From positions 1-55,556 of the forward strand of contig CAYGHG010000003.1 in NCBI GenBank assembly GCA_964349515.1: a DNA stretch of 55,556 bases, read 5' to 3'. Under the pieces are notes generated by a model. It was not told where the DNA came from. It worked only from the letters and a program-made list of their open reading frames with translations, and did no database searches. How positions within the stretch are numbered: the first letter of the stretch is position 1; each line of letters starts with the position of its first letter. Source of the DNA: CAYGHG01 sp964349515. GTDB taxonomy: Bacteria; Oederibacteriota; PGYV01; CAYGHG01. This document shows, piece by piece, positions 25,149 to 32,431 of the stretch. The translations under genes were made by a program, and so were the position numbers.

Positions 25149-25899
25149 GCGGATTATTTTTTTCTTTGGTAAAATCTTTAAGTATTTCCTCGGGTTTGGC
25201 AAGCTGTTCTTTTGATTTTTTAATCTTTTTAATTCTGTAAACAAAGACCATTATAAGCGTTGCGGCGAAAAAAAACGCGGAGAAAAAAACAACAAAAAAA
25301 GTGTTTAGCTTGAAAAAATACCCGGCGGCTATGCCTCCTCCGACAAGAAGCAGTATAACCCCTATGACTGTATTCATTATCATATACTGTTTAAGGGATT
25401 TAATGAAAACAGCGGCCAGGCCGGGTTCTTTTTGAGGCGGCCCTGCGTAAAGCTGCTCCCCGGAAAAATTTATTATATTGTCAATCAGTTTTATCTGTTT
25501 TTCTATAAATTCAGCTTCGGCAGAACCCGCGCTTTTCTGATACCAGGCTCTCAAATCAGGCAGTTTTTTATGTTTTGAATAAAGGGTGATAAGCAGTTCG
25601 TGCGCCCTCGGGCTGTAAAAGTTATAAGTAAGAGCCTTAAAAAACATAGCTGACGCACCCTTATCTCCTTTGGCATTCAGGGCATTGCCAATCTTCAGGT
25701 AAATATCTTCGTTTCCCGCTGTAAACTCAAGCGCTTTTTTATAGCTTATAACAGCCTTATCGTATTCGCCCGCAAGCAGGGCTTCATCGCCTTTTATTAC
25801 ATTTGACTTATATATCCCGCGAATATCTATTTCCCGTTCGCACAACGAACAAGAAGGAACCACTCTGGGAAGCTCGGCACCGCAGTGAGGGCAGATCAT
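25141..25899 (-). CDS. Zinc-ribbon/TPR membrane protein
   Basis: This 252-residue protein starts with a four-cysteine ribbon (CPHCGAELPRVVPSCSLC, residues 3-20). Helical TPR-like repeats follow (AVISYKKALEFTAGNEDIYL and SAMFFKALTYNFYSPRAHEL, residues about 40-150). Two membrane helices come next (about 175-195 and 205-227), then a charged tail. The layout suggests a membrane-anchored scaffold, but no function is known. Its end overlaps the convergent CvpA-like gene by 8 bases and there is no terminator between them. Confidence 0.7.
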   Translation of the reverse strand: MICPHCGAELPRVVPSCSLCEREIDIRGIYKSNVIKGDEALLAGEYDKAVISYKKALEFTAGNEDIYLKIGNALNAKGDKGASAMFFKALTYNFYSPRAHELLITLYSKHKKLPDLRAWYQKSAGSAEAEFIEKQIKLIDNIINFSGEQLYAGPPQKEPGLAAVFIKSLKQYMIMNTVIGVILLLVGGGIAAGYFFKLNTFFVVFFSAFFFAATLIMVFVYRIKKIKKSKEQLAKPEEILKDFTKEKNNPPT

Positions 25900-25918
25900 A
25901 GTCAGTTAACTCCTATTA

Positions 25919-25948
25919 GTTTACAGTTTACAGTTTACAGTCTACAGT
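25919..25948. repeat. TTTACAG heptamer array
   Basis: Three GTTTACA-type units and one CTACAGT unit, with an inverted ACAGTTG/CAACTGT pair closing a loop to about 25980. The word CAGTCTACAGTTTACAG also occurs at 631-647, between tRNA-Tyr and tRNA-Thr. Confidence 0.6.
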
Positions 25949-26010
25949 TGCACTTCAAGAACAGGCCTTTTTTCAACTGTAAACTTTAGACTATAGACTC
26001 TTTGCTGTTT

Positions 26011-27543
26011 TTATTTGTACGGATTCGGATATACCGAAAACCTGAAACTGAAATAACCGACTATTGAATACCCGCCCGGATAATGAAAGTAGCCAATGTC
26101 AAAATTAACGAAGCGGTCAAAATGGGTGTTAATAAGGTAATAATCCGGAAACAGTGCGTTTCTATTCGCGTCAACAGGCACAATATACTCAATCCTGACT
26201 CCCACCCTGTCAAAAAGTTTTCGGCTGAATCCCAGATAGTATGTGCTTGCCGAGTTTTTTACATACACCCCGGTAGCATCAGGGTTTGTGGTAAGTATGT
26301 CGTCTTTCAGATAACTCATAAAAAGCGTAGGCACCCTGTCGTGCACAGCGCCCAGCATGTATCCGGCAGTGAAATATGTATCCCACAGAGCCTTCTTTGA
26401 AACCGCTATATAAGGCGCATACATTTGTGTTATCTGGTCCTTGGGGCTTAGAGCGGCGCTGCCACCCGTCGCACCCGAGCTTCCCAGTTTGTCCTGAAGA
26501 AGCAGCGTGTAAGTCATCCCGACAGCGACAGAGGGCCACGCTTCAGATTCGTTAAAAAGCGAGCCTTTGACATCGGCAGTCAGCAGCCATAACCCTATTT
26601 TGCTGAAAAAATAGTCCTTTGCATCGGCAACATTGTCAATATAACTGTTTGCGCCTGCAATGGTTCCTATATAATAGGAAAACCTCATGTCCGCGTTAAA
26701 GCCATAGTTGTCAAATATATCGTTCCTGTATGCCGTGGGCATCAGTATCAGATTTGTCCTTGCCGGGGGAAAAGGCACTATTTCTTCTATACCTGACTCG
26801 GGCGATTCATTTCCCTCTTTATCAACCGTGCGCAGTTTATAGAAATACTTTACCGCAGGTTCTACATCAAAGTCCTCGTATCTTATTGCCGCCGCAGCGG
26901 TGACAGTCAGCGTTTCAAAAGAAGACCTCGTTTTACCGCGCATTATCCTGTAACCCGCGATTTCAAAGCTGGTTTTTGGCGCGGGCGTCCATTTCAGCAT
27001 GGCAGACTCAATATCCTGATATCCCCTGAAAGAGGCAGGCAGCAAAGGCGCCATAATCCCCGGAGCGGTTACGGTCAGTTCCTGGGAGTATTCATTTTTT
27101 TCCTCTGTCAGCCGCTCCACTTTATAAGTATAAGCAGTCAGCGATGATATGTCGCTGTCAGCATACTCGGTCACTTTAAGCGGTTCTGAATTAAGTTTCA
27201 CTATGTCGGAAGATGATATTCTCTTCAAAACATTGTATTCTTCGCCTTCAAAACTCTTACTCCAGAATATTCTTATGGATTTTACCGCCGAAGTGTCAGC
27301 CTGTATGCTGAAAGCAGGCGGAACAGGAACGGGCGCTGCCGGAGCAGGCGGAACAGGAGCGGGCTGTTCCTGCAACACAGCCTCCGGAACCACGTTGCCG
27401 GCAGAGGGCTGCACAGCCATTTTTCCCGGCTCCTGCGGTATGGCAGCAGGAACGGCAGTCGCCAATGCCGAGGGCCTTTCCTGTGCGTGCGCAATCACAA
27501 ACAGAAACATAATACTCAAGAACAAAAGAGTTGTTTTTTTCAT
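26011..27543 (-). CDS. Secreted fibronectin-III / beta-barrel protein
   Basis: This 510-residue protein has a signal peptide (first 20 residues, ending AHA) and a Pro/Ala-rich linker (about 25-80). Two fibronectin type III-like domains follow: one around KSIRIFWSKSFEGEEYNVL and AYTYKVERL, one around AMLKWTPAPKTSFEIAGYRI and KYFYKLRTVDKEGNES. The C-terminal 240 residues are rich in alternating aromatic strands (MRFSYYIGTI, YYLGFSRKLF, FSFRFSVYPNPYK), as in an outer-membrane barrel. The start overlaps the trpG stop as ATGA, although the function seems unrelated to tryptophan. No family is recognised for the whole protein. Confidence 0.7.
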   Translation of the reverse strand: MKKTTLLFLSIMFLFVIAHAQERPSALATAVPAAIPQEPGKMAVQPSAGNVVPEAVLQEQPAPVPPAPAAPVPVPPAFSIQADTSAVKSIRIFWSKSFEGEEYNVLKRISSSDIVKLNSEPLKVTEYADSDISSLTAYTYKVERLTEEKNEYSQELTVTAPGIMAPLLPASFRGYQDIESAMLKWTPAPKTSFEIAGYRIMRGKTRSSFETLTVTAAAAIRYEDFDVEPAVKYFYKLRTVDKEGNESPESGIEEIVPFPPARTNLILMPTAYRNDIFDNYGFNADMRFSYYIGTIAGANSYIDNVADAKDYFFSKIGLWLLTADVKGSLFNESEAWPSVAVGMTYTLLLQDKLGSSGATGGSAALSPKDQITQMYAPYIAVSKKALWDTYFTAGYMLGAVHDRVPTLFMSYLKDDILTTNPDATGVYVKNSASTYYLGFSRKLFDRVGVRIEYIVPVDANRNALFPDYYLINTHFDRFVNFDIGYFHYPGGYSIVGYFSFRFSVYPNPYK

Positions 27544-28103
27544 AATTTTAGAAAATTCCTCACTATTAGTTTTCCCTGCTCGGTCAGTATGGACTCAGGG
27601 TGGAACTGCACGCCCTCAAGCGGGTACTTAACGTGCCTTAATCCCATAATCTCCCCCCTGCCTGTTTTTGCCGAGATTATCAGCTCTTTTGGCAGGGATT
27701 TTTCCTCAGCAACCAGCGAGTGGTAGCGTGTTGCCTTGAAGGGGTTTTTGACCCCTTTAAATACGCCCTTGCCGTCGTGGAATATTTCCGATACCTTGCC
27801 GTGCATTATCGTATGGTTTCTGATTACTTTACCGCCGAGCGCTTCGGCTATGCACTGGTGGCCGAGGCATACTCCGAAAATCGGAATCTCTTTCATGAAA
27901 GTTGTGATTACTTCCTTTGATATGCCCGCATTTTTGGGCCATGACGGCCCGGGCGATATGAGTATCCGCTCGGGGTTCATCTTTTTTATTTCATCAGTTG
28001 TTATTTCGTCATTTTTCCTTACGTCTATGTCCTGCCTGAACTCTGATATGTACTGCACGAGGTTGTATGTAAATGAATCGTAGTTGTCTATGACAAGTAT
28101 CAT
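27540..28103 (-). CDS. trpG: Anthranilate synthase component II (glutamine amidotransferase)
   Basis: This class I glutamine amidotransferase supplies ammonia to TrpE, or to a PabB where shared. It has 187 residues. Motifs are NYDSFTYNLVQY, ISPGPSWPKNAG, the nucleophile loop FGVCLGHQCIAEA, and the His/Glu end GVQFHPESIL. It starts 3 bases after trpE with GGAGGG as ribosome site. Use for p-aminobenzoate as well is possible. Confidence 0.93.
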   Translation of the reverse strand: MILVIDNYDSFTYNLVQYISEFRQDIDVRKNDEITTDEIKKMNPERILISPGPSWPKNAGISKEVITTFMKEIPIFGVCLGHQCIAEALGGKVIRNHTIMHGKVSEIFHDGKGVFKGVKNPFKATRYHSLVAEEKSLPKELIISAKTGRGEIMGLRHVKYPLEGVQFHPESILTEQGKLIVRNFLKL

Positions 28104-28106
28104 CTG

Positions 28107-29600
28107 TCAGCCCTCCATCTCTGAGGCTTTTTTGACGGCGCTGAATACCGCTTTTGCCTTATTTATAGTTTCTTTGTATTCGGTATCGGGCTTTGAATCA
28201 GCCACTATTCCCGCGCCTGCCTGCATGTAGGCGCGCTTCTGCAGCCCGTCGTAGTAGAGCGTGCGTATTGAGATGCACGAGTCGAGATTTCCCGAGAAAC
28301 TGACATATCCTACCAGCCCCGAGTACGGCCCTCTTTTTGAAGTTTCATAAGCGTCAATCATCTGCATTGCCCTTACCTTTGGCGCGCCCGAGACCGTGCC
28401 TGCGGGGTATGTGGCTTTGATGACATCAAAAGCGTCGAGCCCTTTTTTTACCCTGCCGGTTACGGAGGATACTATGTGCATGACATGAGAGTAGCGCTCA
28501 ATCACCATCAGGTCTTCTACTTTTACCGTGCCCGGCTGTGCAATTCTTCCTACGTCGTTTCTTCCGAGGTCTATAAGCATCAGGTGCTCGGCGCGCTCTT
28601 TTTCATCTGATAGCAGTTCCTCTTCGTTTGCCTTATCCTCAACGGCGTCCACGCCTCTCGGCCTCGTGCCCGCGATAGGCCTTACCATCGCCGAGCCAGT
28701 TTCCATTCTTGTCATGACTTCAGGCGAAGCGCCTATGATGTGCTTGTTTCCCATCCTGATGTAATGCATGTAAGGCGATGGGTTAACGGTCCTCAGTGCC
28801 CTGTAAATCATGAGCGGGTCGCCGTTGTAGTTTACGCTGAAGCGCTGTGAGATTACCGTCTGTATTGCCTCTCCGTTGTTTATCTCATCAACAGCGCCTG
28901 CAACCCATCTTTTGAATTCCTTTTCACGGGTGTGATATTTTACTTTCTGTGGGCCCGTATGCTTTTTTAGAGGCGTGTATTTCAAAGGTTTTTTCATGCT
29001 TTTAATTACAGAGTCTATCGTGGCGAGCGCCTTTTTATAACGCTTTTCAAGCCCTGTTTTTCCCTCTTTTTCATTTACAAATATGTTCACTACCACCATT
29101 ATCCTGTGATAAACGTGGTCAAACACAAGCACCACGTCTGTCATCATGAAAAACATGTCCGGCCATTTGAGGTCGTCTTTTTTGTTTTCGTGCGGTACTT
29201 TCTCATAAAGTTTTACCACGTCGTACCCTATGTAGCCCACAGCCCCGCCGTGAAAACGCGGAAGGCCGGGCGCGGGAGCGGCTTTAAAGGATGAAAACTC
29301 TTTTTTCATGAAACCGAGCGGGTCTTTTGTCTTTATCTTGCTTTTTTTTCCGCCTTCATTAACATGCACCGCACCCTCATAATAAGCGATTGTCTTAAAA
29401 GGGTCCCTGCCGAGGAATGAGTAGCGCGCCATTTTCTCGCCGCCCTCTATTGATTCAAGCAGGAAAGAGTACTGCGGGTTGTCTATTTTCATGTAAGCGG
29501 AAAGCGGAGTTTCAAGGTCAGCAAGCATTTCCTTATATATCGGCACTACGTTATATTTTTCCGAGAGTTTCAGCACCTCTTTGAAATCAGGTATAAACAT
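28107..29600 (-). CDS. trpE: Anthranilate synthase component I
   Basis: TrpE turns chorismate and ammonia into anthranilate, the first tryptophan step. From the ATG at 29600, one base after the hisI stop, it has 497 residues. A longer frame to 29636 overlaps hisI and is rejected. FLLESIEGGEKMARYSFLG holds the LLES element of the tryptophan feedback site. The catalytic half has VRPIAGTRPRG, LIDLGRNDVGRIA, YPAGTVSGAPKVRAMQ and GLVGYVSFSGNLDSCISIRT. The rest of the trp pathway is not in the window. Confidence 0.93.
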   Translation of the reverse strand: MFIPDFKEVLKLSEKYNVVPIYKEMLADLETPLSAYMKIDNPQYSFLLESIEGGEKMARYSFLGRDPFKTIAYYEGAVHVNEGGKKSKIKTKDPLGFMKKEFSSFKAAPAPGLPRFHGGAVGYIGYDVVKLYEKVPHENKKDDLKWPDMFFMMTDVVLVFDHVYHRIMVVVNIFVNEKEGKTGLEKRYKKALATIDSVIKSMKKPLKYTPLKKHTGPQKVKYHTREKEFKRWVAGAVDEINNGEAIQTVISQRFSVNYNGDPLMIYRALRTVNPSPYMHYIRMGNKHIIGASPEVMTRMETGSAMVRPIAGTRPRGVDAVEDKANEEELLSDEKERAEHLMLIDLGRNDVGRIAQPGTVKVEDLMVIERYSHVMHIVSSVTGRVKKGLDAFDVIKATYPAGTVSGAPKVRAMQMIDAYETSKRGPYSGLVGYVSFSGNLDSCISIRTLYYDGLQKRAYMQAGAGIVADSKPDTEYKETINKAKAVFSAVKKASEMEG

Positions 29601-29601
29601 G

Positions 29602-30003
29602 TCAGCCCTTCTTTTTATATACCTCATCAGGGTCAAAATATTTTTTTCCGCCCACGTCAGTTACCGTGTTATCGGCGTTTATTTCCCTGAAGAAGCAGGA
29701 TTTGTAGCCGGTGTGACAGGCAGCCCCGCCTATCTGGTTTACCTTAATCAAAACAGCGTCCAGATCACAGTCAATATATATGTTCTGAACTTCCTGCACA
29801 TTGCCGGATTCTTCGCCCTTAAACCAAAGCTTGTTGCGAGAGCGCGACCAGTAGTGTGCCTTGCGGGTGGCAAGTGTTTTCTCAAGAGCTTCCTTATTCA
29901 TCCACGCTATCATTAATATGTCGCCATTAGAGGCATCCTGAGCAATAGCCGCCATCAGCCCCTTTTCGTCAAACTTTACCTTAGAAATATCAAACTTTTC
30001 CAT
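29602..30003 (-). CDS. hisI: Phosphoribosyl-AMP cyclohydrolase
   Basis: HisI opens the purine ring of PR-AMP in step 3 of histidine synthesis. It has 133 residues and is monofunctional, with no HisE fused. Motifs are MIAWMNKEALEKTLATRKAH, YWSRSRNKLWFKGEESGN, the metal-binding IYIDCDLDAVLIKV and AACHTGYKSCFF with zinc cysteines. It lies apart from the main his operon, ahead of trpE, and a decayed copy of its first 70 bases is at 31230-31297. Confidence 0.95.
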   Translation of the reverse strand: MEKFDISKVKFDEKGLMAAIAQDASNGDILMIAWMNKEALEKTLATRKAHYWSRSRNKLWFKGEESGNVQEVQNIYIDCDLDAVLIKVNQIGGAACHTGYKSCFFREINADNTVTDVGGKKYFDPDEVYKKKG

Positions 30004-30053
30004 GTCATGACTCCTTGTCTTTCATACTTTGTGATTTTTTAAGCGTTTTTAAT

Positions 30054-30081
30054 ATAATAACTGAAAAATATGGTAAGTAAA
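30054..30081 (-). promoter_or_regulatory. Candidate promoter of hisI-trpEG
   Basis: On the minus strand TTTACT (30081-30076), 16 bases, TATTAT (30059-30054). The fit is fair. It lies about 50 bases before the hisI ribosome site AAGGAG. No trp or his attenuator peptide was found. Confidence 0.4.
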
Positions 30082-30113
30082 GGGGGAAATTGGGCGTATG
30101 GCTCGTATGGCTC

Positions 30114-30150
30114 CCTCTCCCTTTCAGGGAGAGGACAGGTGAGGGTGTTT
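30114..30150 (+). repeat. REP-like hairpin, copy 1
   Basis: CCTCTCCCT, loop TTC, AGGGAGAGG, then ACAGGTGAGGGTG and a T run. It shares stem and flank with copies at 32341-32398 (reverse) and 48519-48564. With the T run it may also terminate plus-strand transcription. Confidence 0.7.
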
Positions 30151-30228
30151 TTTTGTAGTAAAAAGAAACACATGTACTTGGTTCTTTTATCATTCCATTT
30201 ACGCAGCTATCTTTCATTATCATAAATC

Positions 30229-31122
30229 TTATTGAGCTTCTTTGCCAATTATGCTTTCTACCAGCTCCTTTGCCTCTGGCGCGATATTGGTCTGTATCAT
30301 GGCCTTGCCCGAAAGCCTAAGTTGCTCCCTTATCAGTACAAACTTATTCAATATTTCTTTGTCGTCTTTCACCCCCCTCATCAGACCCTTTTTAAGTTCA
30401 ATTTCCCTGCCGTCATTTAATAATACAGAGCAGGTCACTGATTCGCCTGCATTCATTTTGAGCAACAGAACATTTTCCCATGTGTAATTTTTTGTTTTAA
30501 ATGGGAATCTGACTTCGTGTATTCCTGCGCTGTTAAAAGAATAGTATTGAAAAAGCGATATGATTCCGATGACAAGCAATGGTATCATAAATTTTACAAA
30601 CGCCCCGGCAAGTTTCGACTGCGCTTTAGCATATGAATCCCCTCTTCCATGTTTGGCTTCCCATCCCATATCTTCCCTGGCCCAGGGTATCATGTATTCC
30701 ATTGCATTAATCAGCATTAAAAGAAAAGGAAGCGCGGAAAAGAACAGCAACACCGAATATGCATAAACAAAATCCTTTACTACTATCACAAACGCGTCTT
30801 TTCCTGAAATAACCCATAGCAACTCAATTCCAAGGGGTAAAATATGGAAAATCATTATGTACGAAAGCGGCAGTAAAAAAATGATATTTAGAATCTTCCA
30901 GTATGATTTTCTGTAAAAATGTATTTCATCCTTTAACGATATCCAGAATGGCTCCCATCTCCCGCTTACTTCACTTGGCACAAATATTCCGTACGCTATC
31001 CCAAACAAGCCGAACAACAATCCGCCAAGCGTATTTCCAGCCCACGCTAAGATAAATATACTGATGCAAAAAATCACTATCCTGCCCGGCAACAATACTG
31101 TTTGTTCTATTTTTCTGCCCAT
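30229..31122 (-). CDS. Membrane protein of unknown function
   Basis: This 297-residue protein starts at ATG 31122, 5 bases after AAAGGGG. Hydrophobic helices lie near residues 12-45 (VIFCISIFILAWAGNTLGGL, probably two segments), 75-100, 108-140 and 175-195, and a soluble C-terminal part of about 100 residues follows. There is no recognisable motif. It lies alone between the intact hisI and the hisI remnant, in an accessory island. AT-rich upstream sequence may hold its promoter. Function unknown. Confidence 0.65.
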   Translation of the reverse strand: MGRKIEQTVLLPGRIVIFCISIFILAWAGNTLGGLLFGLFGIAYGIFVPSEVSGRWEPFWISLKDEIHFYRKSYWKILNIIFLLPLSYIMIFHILPLGIELLWVISGKDAFVIVVKDFVYAYSVLLFFSALPFLLMLINAMEYMIPWAREDMGWEAKHGRGDSYAKAQSKLAGAFVKFMIPLLVIGIISLFQYYSFNSAGIHEVRFPFKTKNYTWENVLLLKMNAGESVTCSVLLNDGREIELKKGLMRGVKDDKEILNKFVLIREQLRLSGKAMIQTNIAPEAKELVESIIGKEAQ

Positions 31123-31229
31123 TCCAGCCCCTTTCAACCCTGCTTTACAGTTTCATTAACGTTTTATATAAACATATACTTACAAGTTATATTGTCTTTT
31201 CAAAAATACATATTTATCCGTGCTGTCAA

Positions 31230-31297
31230 TATATGCCGCCATTAGAAGCATCCGGAGCAATATCCTACACGAGACCTTTTTGGCTTAATTTTTCCAT
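31230..31297 (-). pseudogene. Decayed duplicate of the hisI 5' end
   Basis: On the minus strand the segment reads ATGGAAAAATTA..., then a region whose 31 bases ATTGCTC-GGATGC-TCTAATGGCG-CATAT differ from hisI at only three places. Translated, it gives MEKLSQKGLV, stop, DIAPDASNGGIY, stop, against hisI MEKF...EKGLMAAIAQDASNGDIL. About 18 bases of hisI are deleted and two stops have arisen. It is in the same orientation as hisI, about 1.3 kb upstream of it. Confidence 0.8.
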
Positions 31298-31418
31298 ATT
31301 GCAGCTCCCTGTTCACGGTTAAACGGGTTGATACAACCCGTCTCAATAGTAGTGTTCACTCTGCGGGTTTGGCACAAGACTTCTGTAAAACACAAGACAA
31401 AGTTAAAGTCTGTTTTTC

Positions 31419-31439
31419 GGGCGGCCCACCGGACCGCCC
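31419..31439. repeat. GC-rich palindromic element
   Basis: GGGCGG...CCGCCC arms around CCCACCGGA, followed by CCTACGAAAAA. It resembles the widespread intergenic GGGCGnCCC/GGnCGCCC elements of many bacterial genomes. It is a second REP-like class in this window. Confidence 0.55.
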
Positions 31440-31458
31440 CTACGAAAAATACACTTAC

Positions 31459-31656
31459 TTACCTCTCATAAAATCTTGTTTTTTTACCGCTTTTCATAAA
31501 CAAAAACAGTTTCATTTCAAGTCTCTCATCGTCCAACCGTCTTTCCTCAGACAGCATCTCAGTCACTGACCTGCTGCTTTTTAAAGAACCCCGAAGCCTG
31601 TCTATGGCTTCGTGTGCCTCTTTAATGCTTTTCTGTTCCTCTTCTCTCTTCTCTCT
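31459..31656 (-). pseudogene. Start-less frame resembling an antitoxin C-terminus
   Basis: After the antitoxin's TGA the same frame stays open for 65 codons to a TAA at 31459. It reads through KEAHEAIDRLRGSLKSSRS and VTEMLSEERRLDDERLEMKL. The LRGSLK...SVTEMLSEERR pattern is like the C-terminal, toxin-binding half of small type II antitoxins. There is no start codon with a ribosome site. It is probably a 5'-truncated antitoxin, or a former extension cut off by a stop. Moderate to low certainty. Confidence 0.4.
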
Positions 31657-31965
31657 TCATCTCTTTTCCCTTTTCTTAGCAACAGACCTGCCATAGGGGG
31701 CTTCTGTCTCTTTGAGCATATTATCCGCGTATTTATGCAGAACGCTGGAAATCAGGGTCTGGTATGGCATGCCTTCTCGCACTGCTTTTTCCTTGATTTT
31801 ATTCAGGTCGTTCTCGTTTACCCTCATAGTAATGATTTTTCTTTTTCTCATAGAAGCCAAATCCCGCTCTATCTGTTTTCTTTTAGCGCCTGTAACAGGC
31901 GCAAATTCGTGTAAATGATCCTGTATCCACTGTTCTTCCTTATCAAGCTTGTATTTTAGCTTCAT
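31657..31965 (-). CDS. CopG-family antitoxin
   Basis: This 102-residue ribbon-helix-helix antitoxin is of the type paired with BrnT/DUF497 toxins. KIITMRVNENDLNKIKEKAV is the DNA-binding ribbon and first helix, and EGMPYQTLISSVLHKYA is the family signature. The ATG overlaps the toxin stop by 4 bases and has a very strong GGAGGAAGGAA site inside the toxin's end, so it should be translated well. It would neutralise the toxin and repress the shared promoter. Confidence 0.87.
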   Translation of the reverse strand: MKLKYKLDKEEQWIQDHLHEFAPVTGAKRKQIERDLASMRKRKIITMRVNENDLNKIKEKAVREGMPYQTLISSVLHKYADNMLKETEAPYGRSVAKKREKR

Positions 31966-32228
31966 TTCCTTCCTCCAAAAATTTTATTCAGTTTCCTGCA
32001 GGGATATGCTGTTTTTATTATATGCCGGCCCTCAACATCGTATAAGAACGGTACCGCATGCACATATCCCTTGTATCTCATGACGAAAATATTCTGCTCC
32101 GGCCGCGATGTATTCTCCAATATCTGGATATATCTTCCTTCACTCAATAAATCCGCAATCTCTTCCATATCAATATTCCTGTCTTTTAGCAGCCTTTCTG
32201 CCTTGGCTTTATCATAAACAAACTCCAT
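31962..32228 (-). CDS. BrnT/DUF497-type toxin
   Basis: This 88-residue RelE-superfold toxin, probably an RNase. MEFVYDKAKAERLLKDRNID is the typical start, and NIFVMRYKGYVHAVPFLYD and HIIKTAYPCRKLNKIF are typical core and end. The toxin precedes its antitoxin, the BrnT-BrnA order. There is no Shine-Dalgarno, and the promoter's -10 ends 5 bases before the ATG, so the message is probably leaderless. This would keep toxin output below antitoxin output. No other mobile-element genes accompany it. Confidence 0.83.
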   Translation of the reverse strand: MEFVYDKAKAERLLKDRNIDMEEIADLLSEGRYIQILENTSRPEQNIFVMRYKGYVHAVPFLYDVEGRHIIKTAYPCRKLNKIFGGRK

Positions 32229-32232
32229 GTAA

Positions 32233-32269
32233 AGTATACCCCCTCATATTTACATTGTCAATACATTGT
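32233..32269 (-). promoter_or_regulatory. Toxin-antitoxin promoter with direct-repeat operator
   Basis: On the minus strand TTGACA (32261-32256), 17 bases, TATACT (32238-32233), a near-consensus promoter. ACAATGTA occurs twice, at 32269-32262 and 32258-32251, exactly 11 bp apart and covering the -35. One helical turn between repeats fits a ribbon-helix-helix repressor such as the CopG antitoxin. Confidence 0.78.
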
Positions 32270-32340
32270 AAATTGTCATTATCGTTCATATTACTGTATA
32301 ATATCATTTCTTCTTTACCTTAAAATGGGGGGGATAGGTG

Positions 32341-32398
32341 TGGGGCGTAGTTTTTTTTTAAAGGCGCTCTCACCTAAGCCCTCTCCCGGAGGGAGAGG
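32341..32398 (-). repeat. REP-like hairpin, copy 2 (inverted)
   Basis: On the minus strand CCTCTCCC, loop TCC, GGGAGAGG, then GCTTAGGTGAGAGCGCC, an A run and CTACGCCCCA. It stands between hisF and the toxin gene. The GGGGCGTAG word also follows copy 3. Confidence 0.7.
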
Positions 32399-32431
32399 TT
32401 GAATTGTATTATATCCCCCTTTTATTTCGTT

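Larger units (their letters stand above)
31123..31656. other. Accessory spacer: hisI remnant, hairpin and broken reading frame
   Basis: This 534-base stretch has no intact gene. It contains a decayed hisI 5' end (31230-31297), a REP-like GC hairpin (31419-31439), and a 65-codon frame without a start (31459-31656). The AT-rich part at 31140-31220 may be the promoter region of the membrane-protein gene. Confidence 0.7.

Noticed and set aside
30005..30223. Minus-strand 72-codon open frame upstream of hisI
   Set aside because: It covers the REP-like hairpin and the likely hisI promoter, has no ribosome site, and its translation looks random.
31123..32431. Insertion sequence or integrase carrying the TA island
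   Set aside because: No transposase or integrase frame and no terminal inverted repeats were found. Only REP-like hairpins and a hisI remnant flank the island.
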